A DNA stretch of 64,000 nt, from assembly GCA_964436635.1 (NCBI GenBank), contig CAYTDM010000004.1:1-64000 (forward strand), in the 5' to 3' direction. The position numbers were made by a program, and so were the translations under genes. Positions 1 to 9,442 of the stretch are shown piece by piece. Each line of letters begins with the position of its first letter. Position 1 is the stretch's first letter. The notes beneath the pieces are model-generated. The model was not told where the DNA came from. It did not search any database and worked only from the letters and a program-made list of their open reading frames with translations. Source of the stretch: DASRQK01 sp964436635 (GTDB taxonomy: Bacteria > Bacteroidota > Bacteroidia > Sphingobacteriales > Sphingobacteriaceae).

Positions 1-65
1 GGTGAAAACATTCAGATCGAGGCTTAGAGGCGTGCGCGATATCTCGTATTTCCTTTTTAGACTAA

Positions 66-73
66 CAAATATA
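66..73 (-). promoter_or_regulatory. Putative promoter -7 box for a gene off the left edge
   Basis: On the minus strand this reads TATATTTG, a match to the Bacteroidota -7 consensus TAnnTTTG. Transcription would start near position 61 and run leftwards out of the window. The first minus-strand ATG after it is at 11-9, so any protein start may lie at the very edge. I see no good -33 TTTG at the usual spacing, so this is tentative. Confidence 0.3.
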
Positions 74-159
74 TATGCTTAAAAATACGGCCGCTCCACA
101 ACTTTTGGTATTGATCCCAAATCCGGTTCCGCCAATTCTCTGGTCCAACTCCAAACCAG

Positions 160-244
160 CCCGCATCCGCCCAACCCGCATCCGCCTTCACGCGGAGGCA
201 GCTCAAATCTAGAACCACCTCTAATCCAGAACCACCTCTAATCC
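160..244. repeat. Two short tandem repeats at the 3' end of the GH20 gene
   Basis: A 12-nt word (CCCGCATCCGCC) occurs at 160-171 and again at 175-186. Next to it, the 17-nt word AGAACCACCTCTAATCC occurs twice, perfectly, at 211-227 and 228-244. The second copy contains the stop codon of the minus-strand GH20 gene (CTA at 238-240), and the first copy carries the same stop triplet. No gene is visible in 12-237 other than these repeats and the promoter-like box at 66-73. Confidence 0.75.
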
Positions 245-2856
245 GGTACTTGTTCTACAAATCCACTTCTTCCATTCGAAAATGTTCTAAATTTCATCCC
301 AGCTTGTTTAGGGATTGGCGCTTCATATAACTGCGCAGCCTCCGTCGGTTCTGTTCCATCGGTGGTGTAGCGGATTTCCACTCCCGGCAAGCCGGCATTT
401 GCGTGCACCATGGATTGGTCGTCTACCCAAAGCCCCACTGTCGGCACTCTGAATTTATACCCGCCATTCCAGCGTGCTAACTTGGTGAATTCTCGCTGTG
501 CGATGGTGTTCGCAAACACATTCCATTCAGCATTTAGTTTTTCCATTCGTTTAACCGTGTTTGCGATGGATTCCCATGATCGTTCTTTGGCCCAGGCGGT
601 CTCTGCGAAACCAATTAATTTTGGCAAGATGTAGTATTCCATCATGTCCGAGCCTTTAATGGTTTCGCCCCAAAGTTGGGCTTGCACGCCGCGGATATTC
701 TTTCGAGCTTCACTTTTTAATTTCGTAAATCCTATGGATGGATCCATTAAATCCAAGGGCGTACCCATGTTATTTACAAAGGTGGTGTTGTATAATTCAT
801 ACGGAGCAAAGGCCCATGCGTCTTTCTCGTTGTTAAAGCCACCCCAAGTAAGTCCCGGCTCCCGAGGATCGTTATCGTAAGCTAAATCAAAATATAGGTT
901 AGAAACATTACATAAAATCACTTCATAACCCAAATTAGCCAGCTGATAACTCATGTCTGGATAGTCAAATAGGTTGTTCCAAATGTAGGGAACCACTTTG
1001 CGGCCCACAAAGGCTGGGTTAGGTTTATACTCATTTCCAGCATGAAGAATAGCAGTTTCCTCCCAGCCATGGACTTCTAATCCTCTTGCTTCTAATTTGG
1101 GCATTAATTCTGCAAAAAACGCAGCTTGAATTTGGCTATAATTACCTGGAATGCCCTTCTCTTTTGCCCAAGACTGCACTTCAGGAGAAGCAGACCAAGC
1201 CCCAGAAGCAACTTCGTCTCCTCCCGTATGCATGATGGTAAATGGCACCCCAGCAACTTTGTACATGCGAGCGATTTCATCGACTACCTTTTCATAAAAA
1301 CGATACGCAGATTCGCGACTCACATTTATCACATTATCCTTAAAATGTTGGGCAGACAAATAAACAGATTCATCCTTCGGGTCTAACAGTCGATACTCTT
1401 CAGCCTTCTCTTCATCCCCAGCATTCATAAAAGTTTGATAGCGGTGTTCCATCGCCATGATGGTAGCCCTTGAATGCCCTGGAAAATTAATGGCTGGCAC
1501 TACATTGATGTGTCGTTCATGTGCATATTTTAAAATTTCAATGAAGTCTGATTCGCTATAAAAGCCCGTACCATAATTGTTTTGGGAAGCTGGAAATGGA
1601 CCAGAACCATAGGCTGGGTGCACGACTGGCTGACCCCATTTGGCGGGATGTTGTCTAAAGCTGCCAAGATCCGTTAATTCTGGAAGGCCTGGGATTTCAA
1701 GGCGCCATGCCTCATCTTCGGCCAGATAAAATAAGAAGTTATTAATTTTATAGTGCGCTAATAAGTCAATTAAACGTTTAACACTTGATTTTTGTTGGAA
1801 GTTTCGTGCGACATCCAAGTGCATGCTGCGGAAATCAAAGCGAGGCGCATCCAAAATGTGCACTTCAGGCAATTTCAATTCGTTTAAATCCGGCTCGTTG
1901 TAAAACAAGGCAAGCAAACTTTGGACCCCATAGAAGGCCCCCTTCTTAGTTGCAGCGACGATTTTGATGCCTTTTTCATCAATGTTTAATTCATAACCTT
2001 CCTCGCCGTGTTTTACCTGACTTGCATCCAAAGATAAAGTAATGAGTTCTTGCTGTTGATAATCGGTTTTAAGATCGCTTTTGGGCGCCAAAGAAACTGT
2101 GTTTTCGTTCATTTCCACCGTAAATCTCCCCAAACTTTCCAGTTTTTCTTTTAAATAGTTGGCTTCAAAACCAAGATTTTTGTGGAATTGTACCCTTAGT
2201 TTTGTATGGACGGAGTAGGTTTTGTCCCCAAACGTACTTTTTAAAGGGGTAGGGATAATGGGTAACAAATCGCTTTCCGGTAATTTGCTTAAATAACTTT
2301 GTTGACGATATAAATTTAAGGATGAATAAGCTTGTAAGCCATCATTTATCCCGCGAAGCAATTGTTCTTGGCGATTAAAATCAGCTATTTGAAGTTCATT
2401 AATGCGTGAAATTCGGGTGGTTTCGCCTTCTTCATTATTGAAGACTATGTACATGCCCATTGGCGCGTCTGAATATTTTATATAATGACCGATAGCCTGA
2501 TAATTTAATTGAATAGAATCTCCTACAGCTAACGCAAATCCTTTGCGAGGCGATATTTTATACCAATCCCCATTCAAGTGTTCTATGTTTAACAAGCCAT
2601 CTTCTGGAGCCTCCACTAACACAGGACTTTTTGAGAAAAAAATCGCCCAGTTTTGATCGTTCATTTTTTCTCCTTTGTTGAAGATAACAAACTGTGCTTC
2701 TGATTTATTGGGATCTTCTGTGAAATTTGTCACCGCCTCCCAACGAACTGCAATATCCGCTTCTTCTTCACTCATAGGATTCGGATCGCAACCTTGGACC
2801 GTCCATACGAGGCTTAAAAGCAAAAATAGCAGGGTCTGAAGGAGTTTTTTATCCAT
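238..2856 (-). CDS. GH20 beta-N-acetylhexosaminidase, lipoprotein
   Basis: Predicted exo-acting beta-N-acetylhexosaminidase that removes terminal GlcNAc or GalNAc from glycans. From the ATG at 2856 the protein (872 aa) begins with a lipoprotein signal (MDKKLLQTLLFLLLSLVWTVQGC), so it is probably anchored in the envelope. The open frame extends 19 codons further, to 2913, but that adds a polar stretch before the signal, so I prefer the later ATG. Order: chitobiase-like N-terminal domain, GH20 N-terminal domain, TIM barrel with the catalytic pair in HTGGDEV about 545 residues in, then a chitobiase C-terminal domain (IRYTTDGTEPT). It follows murQ on the same strand, which suggests a role in amino-sugar or murein salvage. 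Chitin or host-glycan oligosaccharides are equally possible substrates. Confidence 0.9.
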   Translation of the reverse strand: MDKKLLQTLLFLLLSLVWTVQGCDPNPMSEEEADIAVRWEAVTNFTEDPNKSEAQFVIFNKGEKMNDQNWAIFFSKSPVLVEAPEDGLLNIEHLNGDWYKISPRKGFALAVGDSIQLNYQAIGHYIKYSDAPMGMYIVFNNEEGETTRISRINELQIADFNRQEQLLRGINDGLQAYSSLNLYRQQSYLSKLPESDLLPIIPTPLKSTFGDKTYSVHTKLRVQFHKNLGFEANYLKEKLESLGRFTVEMNENTVSLAPKSDLKTDYQQQELITLSLDASQVKHGEEGYELNIDEKGIKIVAATKKGAFYGVQSLLALFYNEPDLNELKLPEVHILDAPRFDFRSMHLDVARNFQQKSSVKRLIDLLAHYKINNFLFYLAEDEAWRLEIPGLPELTDLGSFRQHPAKWGQPVVHPAYGSGPFPASQNNYGTGFYSESDFIEILKYAHERHINVVPAINFPGHSRATIMAMEHRYQTFMNAGDEEKAEEYRLLDPKDESVYLSAQHFKDNVINVSRESAYRFYEKVVDEIARMYKVAGVPFTIMHTGGDEVASGAWSASPEVQSWAKEKGIPGNYSQIQAAFFAELMPKLEARGLEVHGWEETAILHAGNEYKPNPAFVGRKVVPYIWNNLFDYPDMSYQLANLGYEVILCNVSNLYFDLAYDNDPREPGLTWGGFNNEKDAWAFAPYELYNTTFVNNMGTPLDLMDPSIGFTKLKSEARKNIRGVQAQLWGETIKGSDMMEYYILPKLIGFAETAWAKERSWESIANTVKRMEKLNAEWNVFANTIAQREFTKLARWNGGYKFRVPTVGLWVDDQSMVHANAGLPGVEIRYTTDGTEPTEAAQLYEAPIPKQAGMKFRTFSNGRSGFVEQVPD

Positions 2857-2922
2857 GTTTATCGCGCTTCCTTCTGAAGGCAGCATCGAATTTTGGAGGG
2901 GATTGCTTTCCATATATTAGGT

Positions 2923-3729
2923 TTATTTCAAGGTTTCTAAGGCTTTTTTAACACTTCCTGCTTCGAGCAGCAATGATTTTGCTTGCTCGTAATTCTGTAA
3001 TTTTCCTTTTTCCATGAGCATTCGAACAGCTCGATCCGTTATTTTGTCGTTAATGAGCGCTACGTGCACCATGTTTTGATCTTCCACCCGCCCTAATTGA
3101 ATCATGACGGTCGTACTGATCAGATCAAACACCATTTTTTGCGCAGATCCGCATTTCATGCGCGTACTTCCACGAACAAATTCAGGTCCTGTAATGATTT
3201 CAATAGGGATGTCGGAAACCTCGGAAATCGGGGAATCAGGATTGCTCACAATGCATGCAGTAGTAATCCCTTGATCTTGGCAAAATTTCAATGAGGAGTA
3301 GACAAAGGGTGTCGTTCCACTGGCCGATATACCGATGACCAGGTCGTTCGCTTGGATGTTTTTGGCCACCAAAGCCTTCGGACCTTCCTCACGGTCATCC
3401 TCTTTTTCTTCTAATGCATCGATGAGTCGGTCGACCCCTCCAGCCAAGATGGTATTAAACACGCCTTTTTCGATCCCATAGGTGGTAGGAAGTTCGATCA
3501 CGTCTAAGACAGACAACCTACCTCCACTTCCGGCTCCTACATAAAATATGCGTCCGCCAGCATTAATTTTGGTGACCATTGTCTCAATTAAGATATTTAT
3601 GGATGGCAATGCTTTTTCAATTGCCAGCGCCACTAATTTATCTTCCTCGTTGATGGCTTTTGTGAGCTCTGCGATGGACATTTTTTCCAAATGCCGATAA
3701 CGCGAAGGAGATTCGGTTACACTTGTCAT
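2923..3729 (-). CDS. murQ: N-acetylmuramic acid 6-phosphate etherase
   Basis: MurQ cleaves the lactyl ether of MurNAc-6-phosphate to give GlcNAc-6-phosphate and D-lactate, a cytoplasmic step of peptidoglycan recycling. The 268-aa protein has the SIS fold: GAGSGGRLSVLD near residue 63, ISASGTTPF in the middle, and the family signature RGSTRMKCGSAQKM followed by ISTTVMIQLG. The length is slightly below the roughly 300 aa of enterobacterial MurQ because the C-terminal domain is short. It lies between a glycosyltransferase and a GH20 gene on the same strand. AnmK, which makes its substrate from anhydroMurNAc, is encoded 40 kb away in this window. Confidence 0.93.
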   Translation of the reverse strand: MTSVTESPSRYRHLEKMSIAELTKAINEEDKLVALAIEKALPSINILIETMVTKINAGGRIFYVGAGSGGRLSVLDVIELPTTYGIEKGVFNTILAGGVDRLIDALEEKEDDREEGPKALVAKNIQANDLVIGISASGTTPFVYSSLKFCQDQGITTACIVSNPDSPISEVSDIPIEIITGPEFVRGSTRMKCGSAQKMVFDLISTTVMIQLGRVEDQNMVHVALINDKITDRAVRMLMEKGKLQNYEQAKSLLLEAGSVKKALETLK

Positions 3730-3807
3730 GAAAAAAAGGTTTGGTTTATAATTACTTGTGTAAGGTAAGTAATTATTATTTCATTTAAAAATTTAAACGA
3801 AGGACCT

Positions 3808-4605
3808 TTAATCTTGTGGTTTGCCTTTTAAAATCCGGTGGAGAATGTAACGAAAAGTGATGTATAAATGGTTAAAAACGTTTGGCAGGAAGCCATAATG
3901 CTTGGAAAGAATCGAAAAGCGTTCTTTCAAACTTTGCCTATGCCTTTTTTGAGAAATTCCTCCAACTAAATATTTGGCTACGATCAGGCCTGTGTTTTGT
4001 ATTTTATTTGCTTTTTTGGCACAACGAATAACCCAATCGATATCGGCACTTAAGGAATAAGTTCGATCGTATAAGGGGGCAATCGCACGTTTTACATAGA
4101 TGGCTTGGTGCGAAATGTTCATTCCATAACGAAAACTTTTCCAAGTAAACTGTTTGGGTGTTTGGTGCCTGCGCATCCCAATGGGCTTCCAATCTTCATT
4201 ATAAAGCTCGGTTTCGCCGTAATAGATGTCAGCGTCTTTTGCGGTAGCAAAAACTTTTTCTACCGTGTCAGGCGCATACAATTCGTCGCCCGAGTTCATA
4301 AACAGGACATAATCGCCGCTCGCCAGCTCCAAGCCTTTGTTCATGGCATCATAAATCCCTTCATCTTTTTCGATTAGTAATTTTGAAATATTTTTCGTAT
4401 ATTTATTTAATATGGCGATCGTTCCATCCGTGGATTCACCATCTACTACAATGTACTCGATGTTTGGGTAGGTTTGATGAATGACCGATTGGATCGTCCG
4501 TTCAATGTCTTTAACGTTGTTAAAAACGATGGTAATGACACTTAAAGTAGGTCGGATTGGATTCCCTTGGTCTGTATGAAGCGGCTGGCTTTCTGTTTCC
4601 ATCAT
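3808..4605 (-). CDS. Family 2 glycosyltransferase
   Basis: Cytoplasmic GT-A glycosyltransferase, probably adding a sugar to a surface-polysaccharide repeat unit; the sugar cannot be told from sequence. It begins with the typical strand LSVITIVFNNVKDIERTIQSV, followed by EYIVVDGESTDGT and the nucleotide-sugar metal motif region LFMNSGDELY. The reading frame is open back to 4728, which would overlap the upstream gene by 107 nt. The tandem ATGs at 4605 and 4602 start just after that gene's stop and just before the GT fold, so I use 4605 (265 aa). It is the last gene of a flippase / pyruvyl-transferase / glycosyltransferase run. Confidence 0.88.
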   Translation of the reverse strand: MMETESQPLHTDQGNPIRPTLSVITIVFNNVKDIERTIQSVIHQTYPNIEYIVVDGESTDGTIAILNKYTKNISKLLIEKDEGIYDAMNKGLELASGDYVLFMNSGDELYAPDTVEKVFATAKDADIYYGETELYNEDWKPIGMRRHQTPKQFTWKSFRYGMNISHQAIYVKRAIAPLYDRTYSLSADIDWVIRCAKKANKIQNTGLIVAKYLVGGISQKRHRQSLKERFSILSKHYGFLPNVFNHLYITFRYILHRILKGKPQD

Positions 4606-4621
4606 CGTAATCGGTGGCCTG

Positions 4622-5602
4622 TTAAAAGGTTTGTGGTTTGATAAATTGGTTTTTCCACGCCTTAATTTCATCCCATGCTTGCGACAGCTTGACCGGGCTT
4701 TCATCGGCGATTCGAAGTGATAATTCATCCATGTGTTCTCGTGCCAATACGTTTAGTTGAATGTCTTTTTGCATTTCAAGGGCCCTGTTATCTATGCCTA
4801 TGATGATGGATCTTCTGAATTTTTGCAAGGCGCGTATGCCCGCATGCAGTCGAGTTCCTATGTAGTCGCATTCGTTTTCTTCCAAAAATCGATCAAATGC
4901 GCTGAGTTTTGGTGCGATAAAATAGAGATTCTCTGCCGCGATTCTTCCTTGTTTTTTAAGCTGGGCTATGTATGCTTGGTCTTTGGAACCTTGTAACCAT
5001 AAATGTACTTCATCGTACGTATTTTGCAAGGTTTCTAAGAGTTGACAGTCTCTTTCAGGATCGCGTAAGTAATCCGTAATCGTTGTTACTGCATGTCGTT
5101 TTTTACGCGTGTCTATTTTGGAGCAATGTTCTGGAGTAAGTTTCCAAACGGTTGGACAGCCTGTATTGATGACATTTTTGATTCCTATCGTGGCCAATTT
5201 TTCTTTTGTATAGCTGTCACGCACGGAATGTACGTAGTCCTTTGAAAGAATGTTGCGATATAAATTGCGAGAGTACCAAGAAATGGGCGCTGCTTGATAT
5301 TGCCACCAACCTACCCCAAACAGAACGGCTTTATTTTTAAAAACATAGAGGTCTGTAAGGCCTATTTTCCATTGACTCTGTAAGAAGTTGTCGTTTTTTA
5401 ACAGATTGGTGCCTCCGACTATGGCTAAGTCGTATTTTCTGTAGGTAGGTAAATCTAAGGGGTGAATCCATTGATGGGTGGCTATGTTTAAGAGAAATTC
5501 GTCTTTAAATAGCTCGTCCAAGATTTGATTGACCGAATCCATGATGATTTGATCTCCTAAATTAGAAGACCCTATGGCGGTATCAAATATTATTTTCGGC
5601 AT
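4622..5602 (-). CDS. Polysaccharide pyruvyl transferase family protein
   Basis: Member of the CsaB/WcaK-type pyruvyltransferase family, which transfers a pyruvyl ketal from PEP to sugars of exopolysaccharides or cell-wall polymers. Seen: the N-terminal GSSNLGDQIIMDSV motif, an SVRDSYT segment (family SxRD), the block INTGCPTVW, and near the C terminus DYIGTRLHAGIRAL with the conserved R-LHA. Length 326 aa fits the family. It starts 9 nt after the flippase stop and is followed at once by a GT2 gene, supporting a shared surface-polysaccharide role. The acceptor sugar is unknown. Confidence 0.85.
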   Translation of the reverse strand: MPKIIFDTAIGSSNLGDQIIMDSVNQILDELFKDEFLLNIATHQWIHPLDLPTYRKYDLAIVGGTNLLKNDNFLQSQWKIGLTDLYVFKNKAVLFGVGWWQYQAAPISWYSRNLYRNILSKDYVHSVRDSYTKEKLATIGIKNVINTGCPTVWKLTPEHCSKIDTRKKRHAVTTITDYLRDPERDCQLLETLQNTYDEVHLWLQGSKDQAYIAQLKKQGRIAAENLYFIAPKLSAFDRFLEENECDYIGTRLHAGIRALQKFRRSIIIGIDNRALEMQKDIQLNVLAREHMDELSLRIADESPVKLSQAWDEIKAWKNQFIKPQTF

Positions 5603-5611
5603 GTATGTGTT

Positions 5612-6967
5612 TTATTGCTCTGTTTTTGAATGTTTTCTTGTCAATCTTGAAATAAGAGGCACAAATGTTAATGTGGTCAGCATGATCCAACCTTGTTTTC
5701 TTGTTTTCGGTACAAAAATAACAAAGAAAGCGCTACCTGCATAAGCAATTATAGTTGCGTAAGCGGCTCCCACTAATCCATAGGCAGGAATCCACCATGC
5801 GTTAAGTGCAATGTTCAGCAGCGCGCCCAGTAAAGAACGCATAAATAACAGCTTTGTATACCCTTCTGCAATGAGGTATTGTCCATTGGCTAAGTTAAGG
5901 GAAATAAATATGCCGGCCCAAATATGGATGGTTAATAACTTTGCGCCAGCTTGAAATTCTTCTTTATACAGCCAGTTAAATACCCAAGGAGCTGTAAAAG
6001 TGACCAGGATCGCGACCAAAATGCCTATGCTCACCATGAGTTCATAGAGGTTTTGAAGTCTTCGCTCGTATCGGGCTGGGTCGTCTCTGCGTGCGTTCAT
6101 TAAGGCAGGGAATATGGAGGTGACGATGGCCATGGGGACGAAGTACCAAGCTTCACTTAGATTCACTACAGGTGTATACACGCCTAAAGCTTGTTTACCC
6201 ATATACACATCGATCATAATTTGATCGATTTTCATGTATAAGCTTACGAAGAATGCTGAAAATGCAAGGGGCCAGGCTTTGCGCAGCAAATCCTTCGCAG
6301 TAGATGAATCATACTTCCAAGCTTGTATGTTTCCACCTTTACGTTGGTAAACTAAGCAATATCCAATGCTCAGAAGCAGCACGTCCACGGCGAGCATCCA
6401 TACGAAGGCGATGAGGGGCGCTTCTATCCAGATTAAAATAAATTTTATAAGAGTGGACAAAAGATTCGCGCCGATCTGCACATACATGATGTATTTTCCT
6501 TGAGTTTTGGCTTGGAAATAATTATCGATGATTTGTACCGATTGGAAGATGGCGATGAGTCCGACGATGCCTACATAACTGCGTGGAGCTGCGGGTGCGT
6601 GGCTCGTGAAGGCGACGATGATTTCATAAGTAAGGAAGATCAATGGAATGCTGATCAAGCCTGCGATCCATCGAAGTCGAAAGGCCGTGCCCAGGATGGT
6701 GTGATGTTTTTCAGGCGCGACTAATAATTGTCTGGTGATGAAGCTGTCCATCCCCAATGCTGCTGCGGCCACAAAGAAAGTGACCAAGACCAGGGGGTAA
6801 TTCAGGGTGCCGAATGCGGAGGCTCCTAAATAGTTCGGCAAGGCGACCGCTGTCACCATCATTTTTAAGAACAATGAACCCATGCGGGCGATCATCAACC
6901 ATCCGGTGTTTTTCAAATATTTTTGAAAAGCATGGGAGTTGAATCCAGCGATGTTTTGGGAGTTCAT
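5612..6967 (-). CDS. Wzx-type polysaccharide flippase (oligosaccharide flippase family)
   Basis: Inner-membrane flippase of the MOP superfamily, predicted to move a lipid-linked glycan unit across the membrane. The 451-aa protein has about 12-14 hydrophobic segments, with the N-terminal family features GWLMIARMGSLFLKMMVTAVALPNYLG and an early charged FITRQLL loop. It is the first structural gene of a minus-strand polysaccharide run (flippase, pyruvyl transferase, GT2). A DeoR-family regulator ends 40 nt upstream and could be cotranscribed. Confidence 0.88.
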   Translation of the reverse strand: MNSQNIAGFNSHAFQKYLKNTGWLMIARMGSLFLKMMVTAVALPNYLGASAFGTLNYPLVLVTFFVAAAALGMDSFITRQLLVAPEKHHTILGTAFRLRWIAGLISIPLIFLTYEIIVAFTSHAPAAPRSYVGIVGLIAIFQSVQIIDNYFQAKTQGKYIMYVQIGANLLSTLIKFILIWIEAPLIAFVWMLAVDVLLLSIGYCLVYQRKGGNIQAWKYDSSTAKDLLRKAWPLAFSAFFVSLYMKIDQIMIDVYMGKQALGVYTPVVNLSEAWYFVPMAIVTSIFPALMNARRDDPARYERRLQNLYELMVSIGILVAILVTFTAPWVFNWLYKEEFQAGAKLLTIHIWAGIFISLNLANGQYLIAEGYTKLLFMRSLLGALLNIALNAWWIPAYGLVGAAYATIIAYAGSAFFVIFVPKTRKQGWIMLTTLTFVPLISRLTRKHSKTEQ

Positions 6968-7007
6968 TGGGCCACAAATTTGATTGCTTAATTTGCTTCT
7001 TTTATCG

Positions 7008-7751
7008 TTAAACGACCTCTACGGTGTTTTTAAATTCAGCCAAACTCTCGTGTGAAGGGTCTAAGTCCGTGACTAAATAGGAAATGGAGCTCAGGCTGCA
7101 AACTTTCATTTTTTGAACCGAATTTAATTTTTCAGCGATACTTAAAATGCAAGTTTTGTTTGAGCAGCGGATCATGGCCTTTTTAATTTGGACGACCTCC
7201 CAATCTGAATCGGTGACGCCATCTTCTACAGACAAACTATTGGTGCCAAGTAAACATAAATCCACATTGATTTCGGATAACTGATTAATGACTTGAGATC
7301 CGATGGTGATGTTCGTGTTTCTTGATAATTTGCCCCCGATTAAAATCACGTCGGCATTTGTACGCTCAGATAATTCTAAGGCGACCAAAGGGCTGATGGT
7401 GAAAAAGGTGCATTGTAAGCTTTCTGGCACCATGCGGGCTAATTCTAACATGGTGGTTCCGCCACCTGCTAAGACAGTCATTCCATTTTGAATCAAGCTT
7501 AATGCTTTACGCGCGATCAGTTTTTTAGATTCTTTGGCGTAGACATTGTTTTCTTTAAAAGGATATTGAAACGATTTTGAAAGGGCGCCTCCGTAGACTT
7601 TAAGGACCTTGCCATTTTCTGCTAATTCGTTCAGGTCCCGTCGTATGGTGTCTTCTGAAACATTAAGTTGTACACTTAAATCTGAAGATAAGACCTTGTT
7701 GTGCAAGTTAATTTGGTGAATGATAAAGGCTTGCCTTTCTTCTTTTAACAT
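7008..7751 (-). CDS. DeoR family transcriptional regulator
   Basis: DNA-binding regulator of sugar or amino-sugar metabolism. The N terminus (MLKEERQAFIIHQINLHNKV) leads into a winged helix with the DeoR signature SEDTIRRDLNELAENGKVLKVYGGAL (residues about 31-57). The rest is a DeoRC sugar-phosphate sensor domain (VLAGGGTTMLELAR, VILIGGKLSRNT, LLGTNSLSVEDG). Length 247 aa is typical. It stands at the head of the polysaccharide / murQ / GH20 series on the same strand, so an amino-sugar phosphate is a reasonable but unproven effector. I find no TAnnTTTG box in the 108 nt upstream. Confidence 0.92.
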   Translation of the reverse strand: MLKEERQAFIIHQINLHNKVLSSDLSVQLNVSEDTIRRDLNELAENGKVLKVYGGALSKSFQYPFKENNVYAKESKKLIARKALSLIQNGMTVLAGGGTTMLELARMVPESLQCTFFTISPLVALELSERTNADVILIGGKLSRNTNITIGSQVINQLSEINVDLCLLGTNSLSVEDGVTDSDWEVVQIKKAMIRCSNKTCILSIAEKLNSVQKMKVCSLSSISYLVTDLDPSHESLAEFKNTVEVV

Positions 7752-7859
7752 AACTTTCGGGTTGTATTACCTATTGGTTTTTAATAATCTCTGTGTAAAT
7801 ATAGAACTATTACTTCTTTAAAGGTAGACATTTTTAGAATTTGCAGGAGGAAGCCTGGT

Positions 7860-8084
7860 TTAAGGGCTTTGATCGTTTTCTTTCTCGGCGAAGTTGGCGA
7901 GTAATTTGTTCACTTCAGACTCACTTTCCGTTAATTTGCTGTTGCAAATGTCTATCAGTTGTTTGGCTTTTTTAATTTTAATCGCTAATTCGTCGATCAG
8001 TATTTCACCGCGTTCGATTTCTCGAACGATTTCTTGTAATTCTTCGAATGCGGAGGTGTATGTATAGGTTTTTGATGCTTCCAT
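7860..8084 (-). CDS. xseB: Exodeoxyribonuclease VII small subunit
   Basis: Small subunit of exonuclease VII, which degrades single-stranded DNA to oligonucleotides. The 74-aa protein shows the family core SAFEELQEIVREIERGEILIDELAIKIKKAKQLIDICNSKL, a pair of helices joined by a short turn. It starts 17 nt after the stop of xseA, on the same strand, so the two subunits are almost certainly cotranslated from one mRNA. Confidence 0.93.
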   Translation of the reverse strand: MEASKTYTYTSAFEELQEIVREIERGEILIDELAIKIKKAKQLIDICNSKLTESESEVNKLLANFAEKENDQSP

Positions 8085-8101
8085 GGCTTGCCTTTCTTAC
8101 T

Positions 8102-9439
8102 TTATTTTTCTTCTATCGTGGTTTTCAACACTTCACTTTCAATGCTTCCCTCTGCCAGTATGGTGTGGACTTTTGTGCCAATTTTTAATTGTTTTGGGTG
8201 CAAAATCGCTTTGCCTGCTTCATCTAAGGTGATACTATATCCACGCCTCAACACAAAGATAGGATCTAATAATTCTACTTTTTGTGCGAGATGTTTGATG
8301 CGCTCCACATGGCTTTGTAAGGTGCTTTGTACGCCTTGTTTTATGAAGTCAGACGATTTAGATATTTGATGCCTTTCCGTTTGAATTTTCTGCGAAGCAT
8401 GGGTTTTTAGGCTCCATTCCATCTGTAAAAGTCGGTTTTTATGCGTAGCAATGTTTTGAAACACATTAAATCGAATTTTTTCTGCCATTTTTTGAAAGAC
8501 TTGTTGCTGCTGTTGTAGCAGTGCAGGCACCTGTTGGGTGATGATTTGCGTAGCGAAACGAATTTGCTCCGCAAATTTATGAAATCGTTGAATCAAGAAA
8601 TCAGCGAGTTCACTGGGGGTAATCGCACTTTCAAACGCCACCATTTCGCTGACCGTTTCATTGGTGGAGTGCCCAATTCCTGTCATCACTGGAAGGGGAA
8701 ACCGGGCGATTCGAGCCGCTAATTCATAATGATTATAGCAGCTCAGGCCCACCTCTCCTCCACCACCACGAATGATGAGAACGACGTCGAATTGGTGTTT
8801 TATTTTTTCTATCTTGCTGAGTTGTTGCTGAATGGAGGTGACCGCTTTTTCCCCCTGAAGAACTGCGGGAAATAACTCGTGTTCAAAATGATACCTCCAT
8901 GGATTTTCTTTGATGATTTTCATGAAATCTGAAAATCCTTTACTCGTTTCTACGGAAATAATTGCCAAACGTTTCGGTAACAATGGGAACTCCTGTTGTT
9001 TATTCTGGAAAAATGCTCCCTCCTTTTTAAGTCGAGCGATCGAGGCCTGTTTCTCCAATTCCAGCTGCCCCAAGGAAAATGCCGGGTCGATTTCGTGGAT
9101 TTTCAAGCTTAATCCATACACAGGATCAAATTGAATACTCGCTAACATCAATACGAGAATGCCATCTTTCAGGGGCTCATGCAGGACGGAAAGAAATTTG
9201 GATTGAATGCGTTCGTAATCCGTTTTCCAAAGGATGGATCGCATTTCAGCCACCACTTTCCCGTCTCTTTTTTCAACGAGTTCGGGAAAGCAGTGGCCAG
9301 AATGCGGATAAAAGTTTAGCTTATTTATTTCCGCTTGAATCCAATACTGGTTACCATAGCGATCTCCGAGCGTCTTTTGGATGCTCTTCGCAACTTCTTC
9401 AAGCGAAAAAACTTTTTTATCCCCAATCTGTGTAGACAT
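8102..9439 (-). CDS. xseA: Exodeoxyribonuclease VII large subunit
   Basis: Catalytic subunit of ExoVII (bidirectional single-strand exonuclease, cytoplasm). Domain order: N-terminal OB-fold (residues about 8-110, YGNQYWIQAEINKLNFYPHSGHCFPELVEK), then the nuclease core with VVLIIRGGGGEVGLSCYNHYELAARIARFPLPVMTGIGHSTNET, and a long helical region ending in DPIFVLRRGYSITLD. All hallmark blocks are present in 445 aa. It starts only 3 nt after the stop of the YdjC-like gene and is followed by xseB, giving a ydjC-like / xseA / xseB operon. Confidence 0.95.
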   Translation of the reverse strand: MSTQIGDKKVFSLEEVAKSIQKTLGDRYGNQYWIQAEINKLNFYPHSGHCFPELVEKRDGKVVAEMRSILWKTDYERIQSKFLSVLHEPLKDGILVLMLASIQFDPVYGLSLKIHEIDPAFSLGQLELEKQASIARLKKEGAFFQNKQQEFPLLPKRLAIISVETSKGFSDFMKIIKENPWRYHFEHELFPAVLQGEKAVTSIQQQLSKIEKIKHQFDVVLIIRGGGGEVGLSCYNHYELAARIARFPLPVMTGIGHSTNETVSEMVAFESAITPSELADFLIQRFHKFAEQIRFATQIITQQVPALLQQQQQVFQKMAEKIRFNVFQNIATHKNRLLQMEWSLKTHASQKIQTERHQISKSSDFIKQGVQSTLQSHVERIKHLAQKVELLDPIFVLRRGYSITLDEAGKAILHPKQLKIGTKVHTILAEGSIESEVLKTTIEEK

Positions 9440-9442
9440 GCG

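Noticed and set aside
1..237. A tRNA or small RNA gene at the left edge
   Set aside because: No cloverleaf or known RNA motif is visible; the only signals are short repeats and one promoter-like box pointing out of the window.
4606..4728. Longer N terminus of the GT2 glycosyltransferase
   Set aside because: It would overlap the pyruvyl-transferase gene by 107 nt and adds a basic stretch unlike family N termini; tandem ATGs at 4605/4602 are better.
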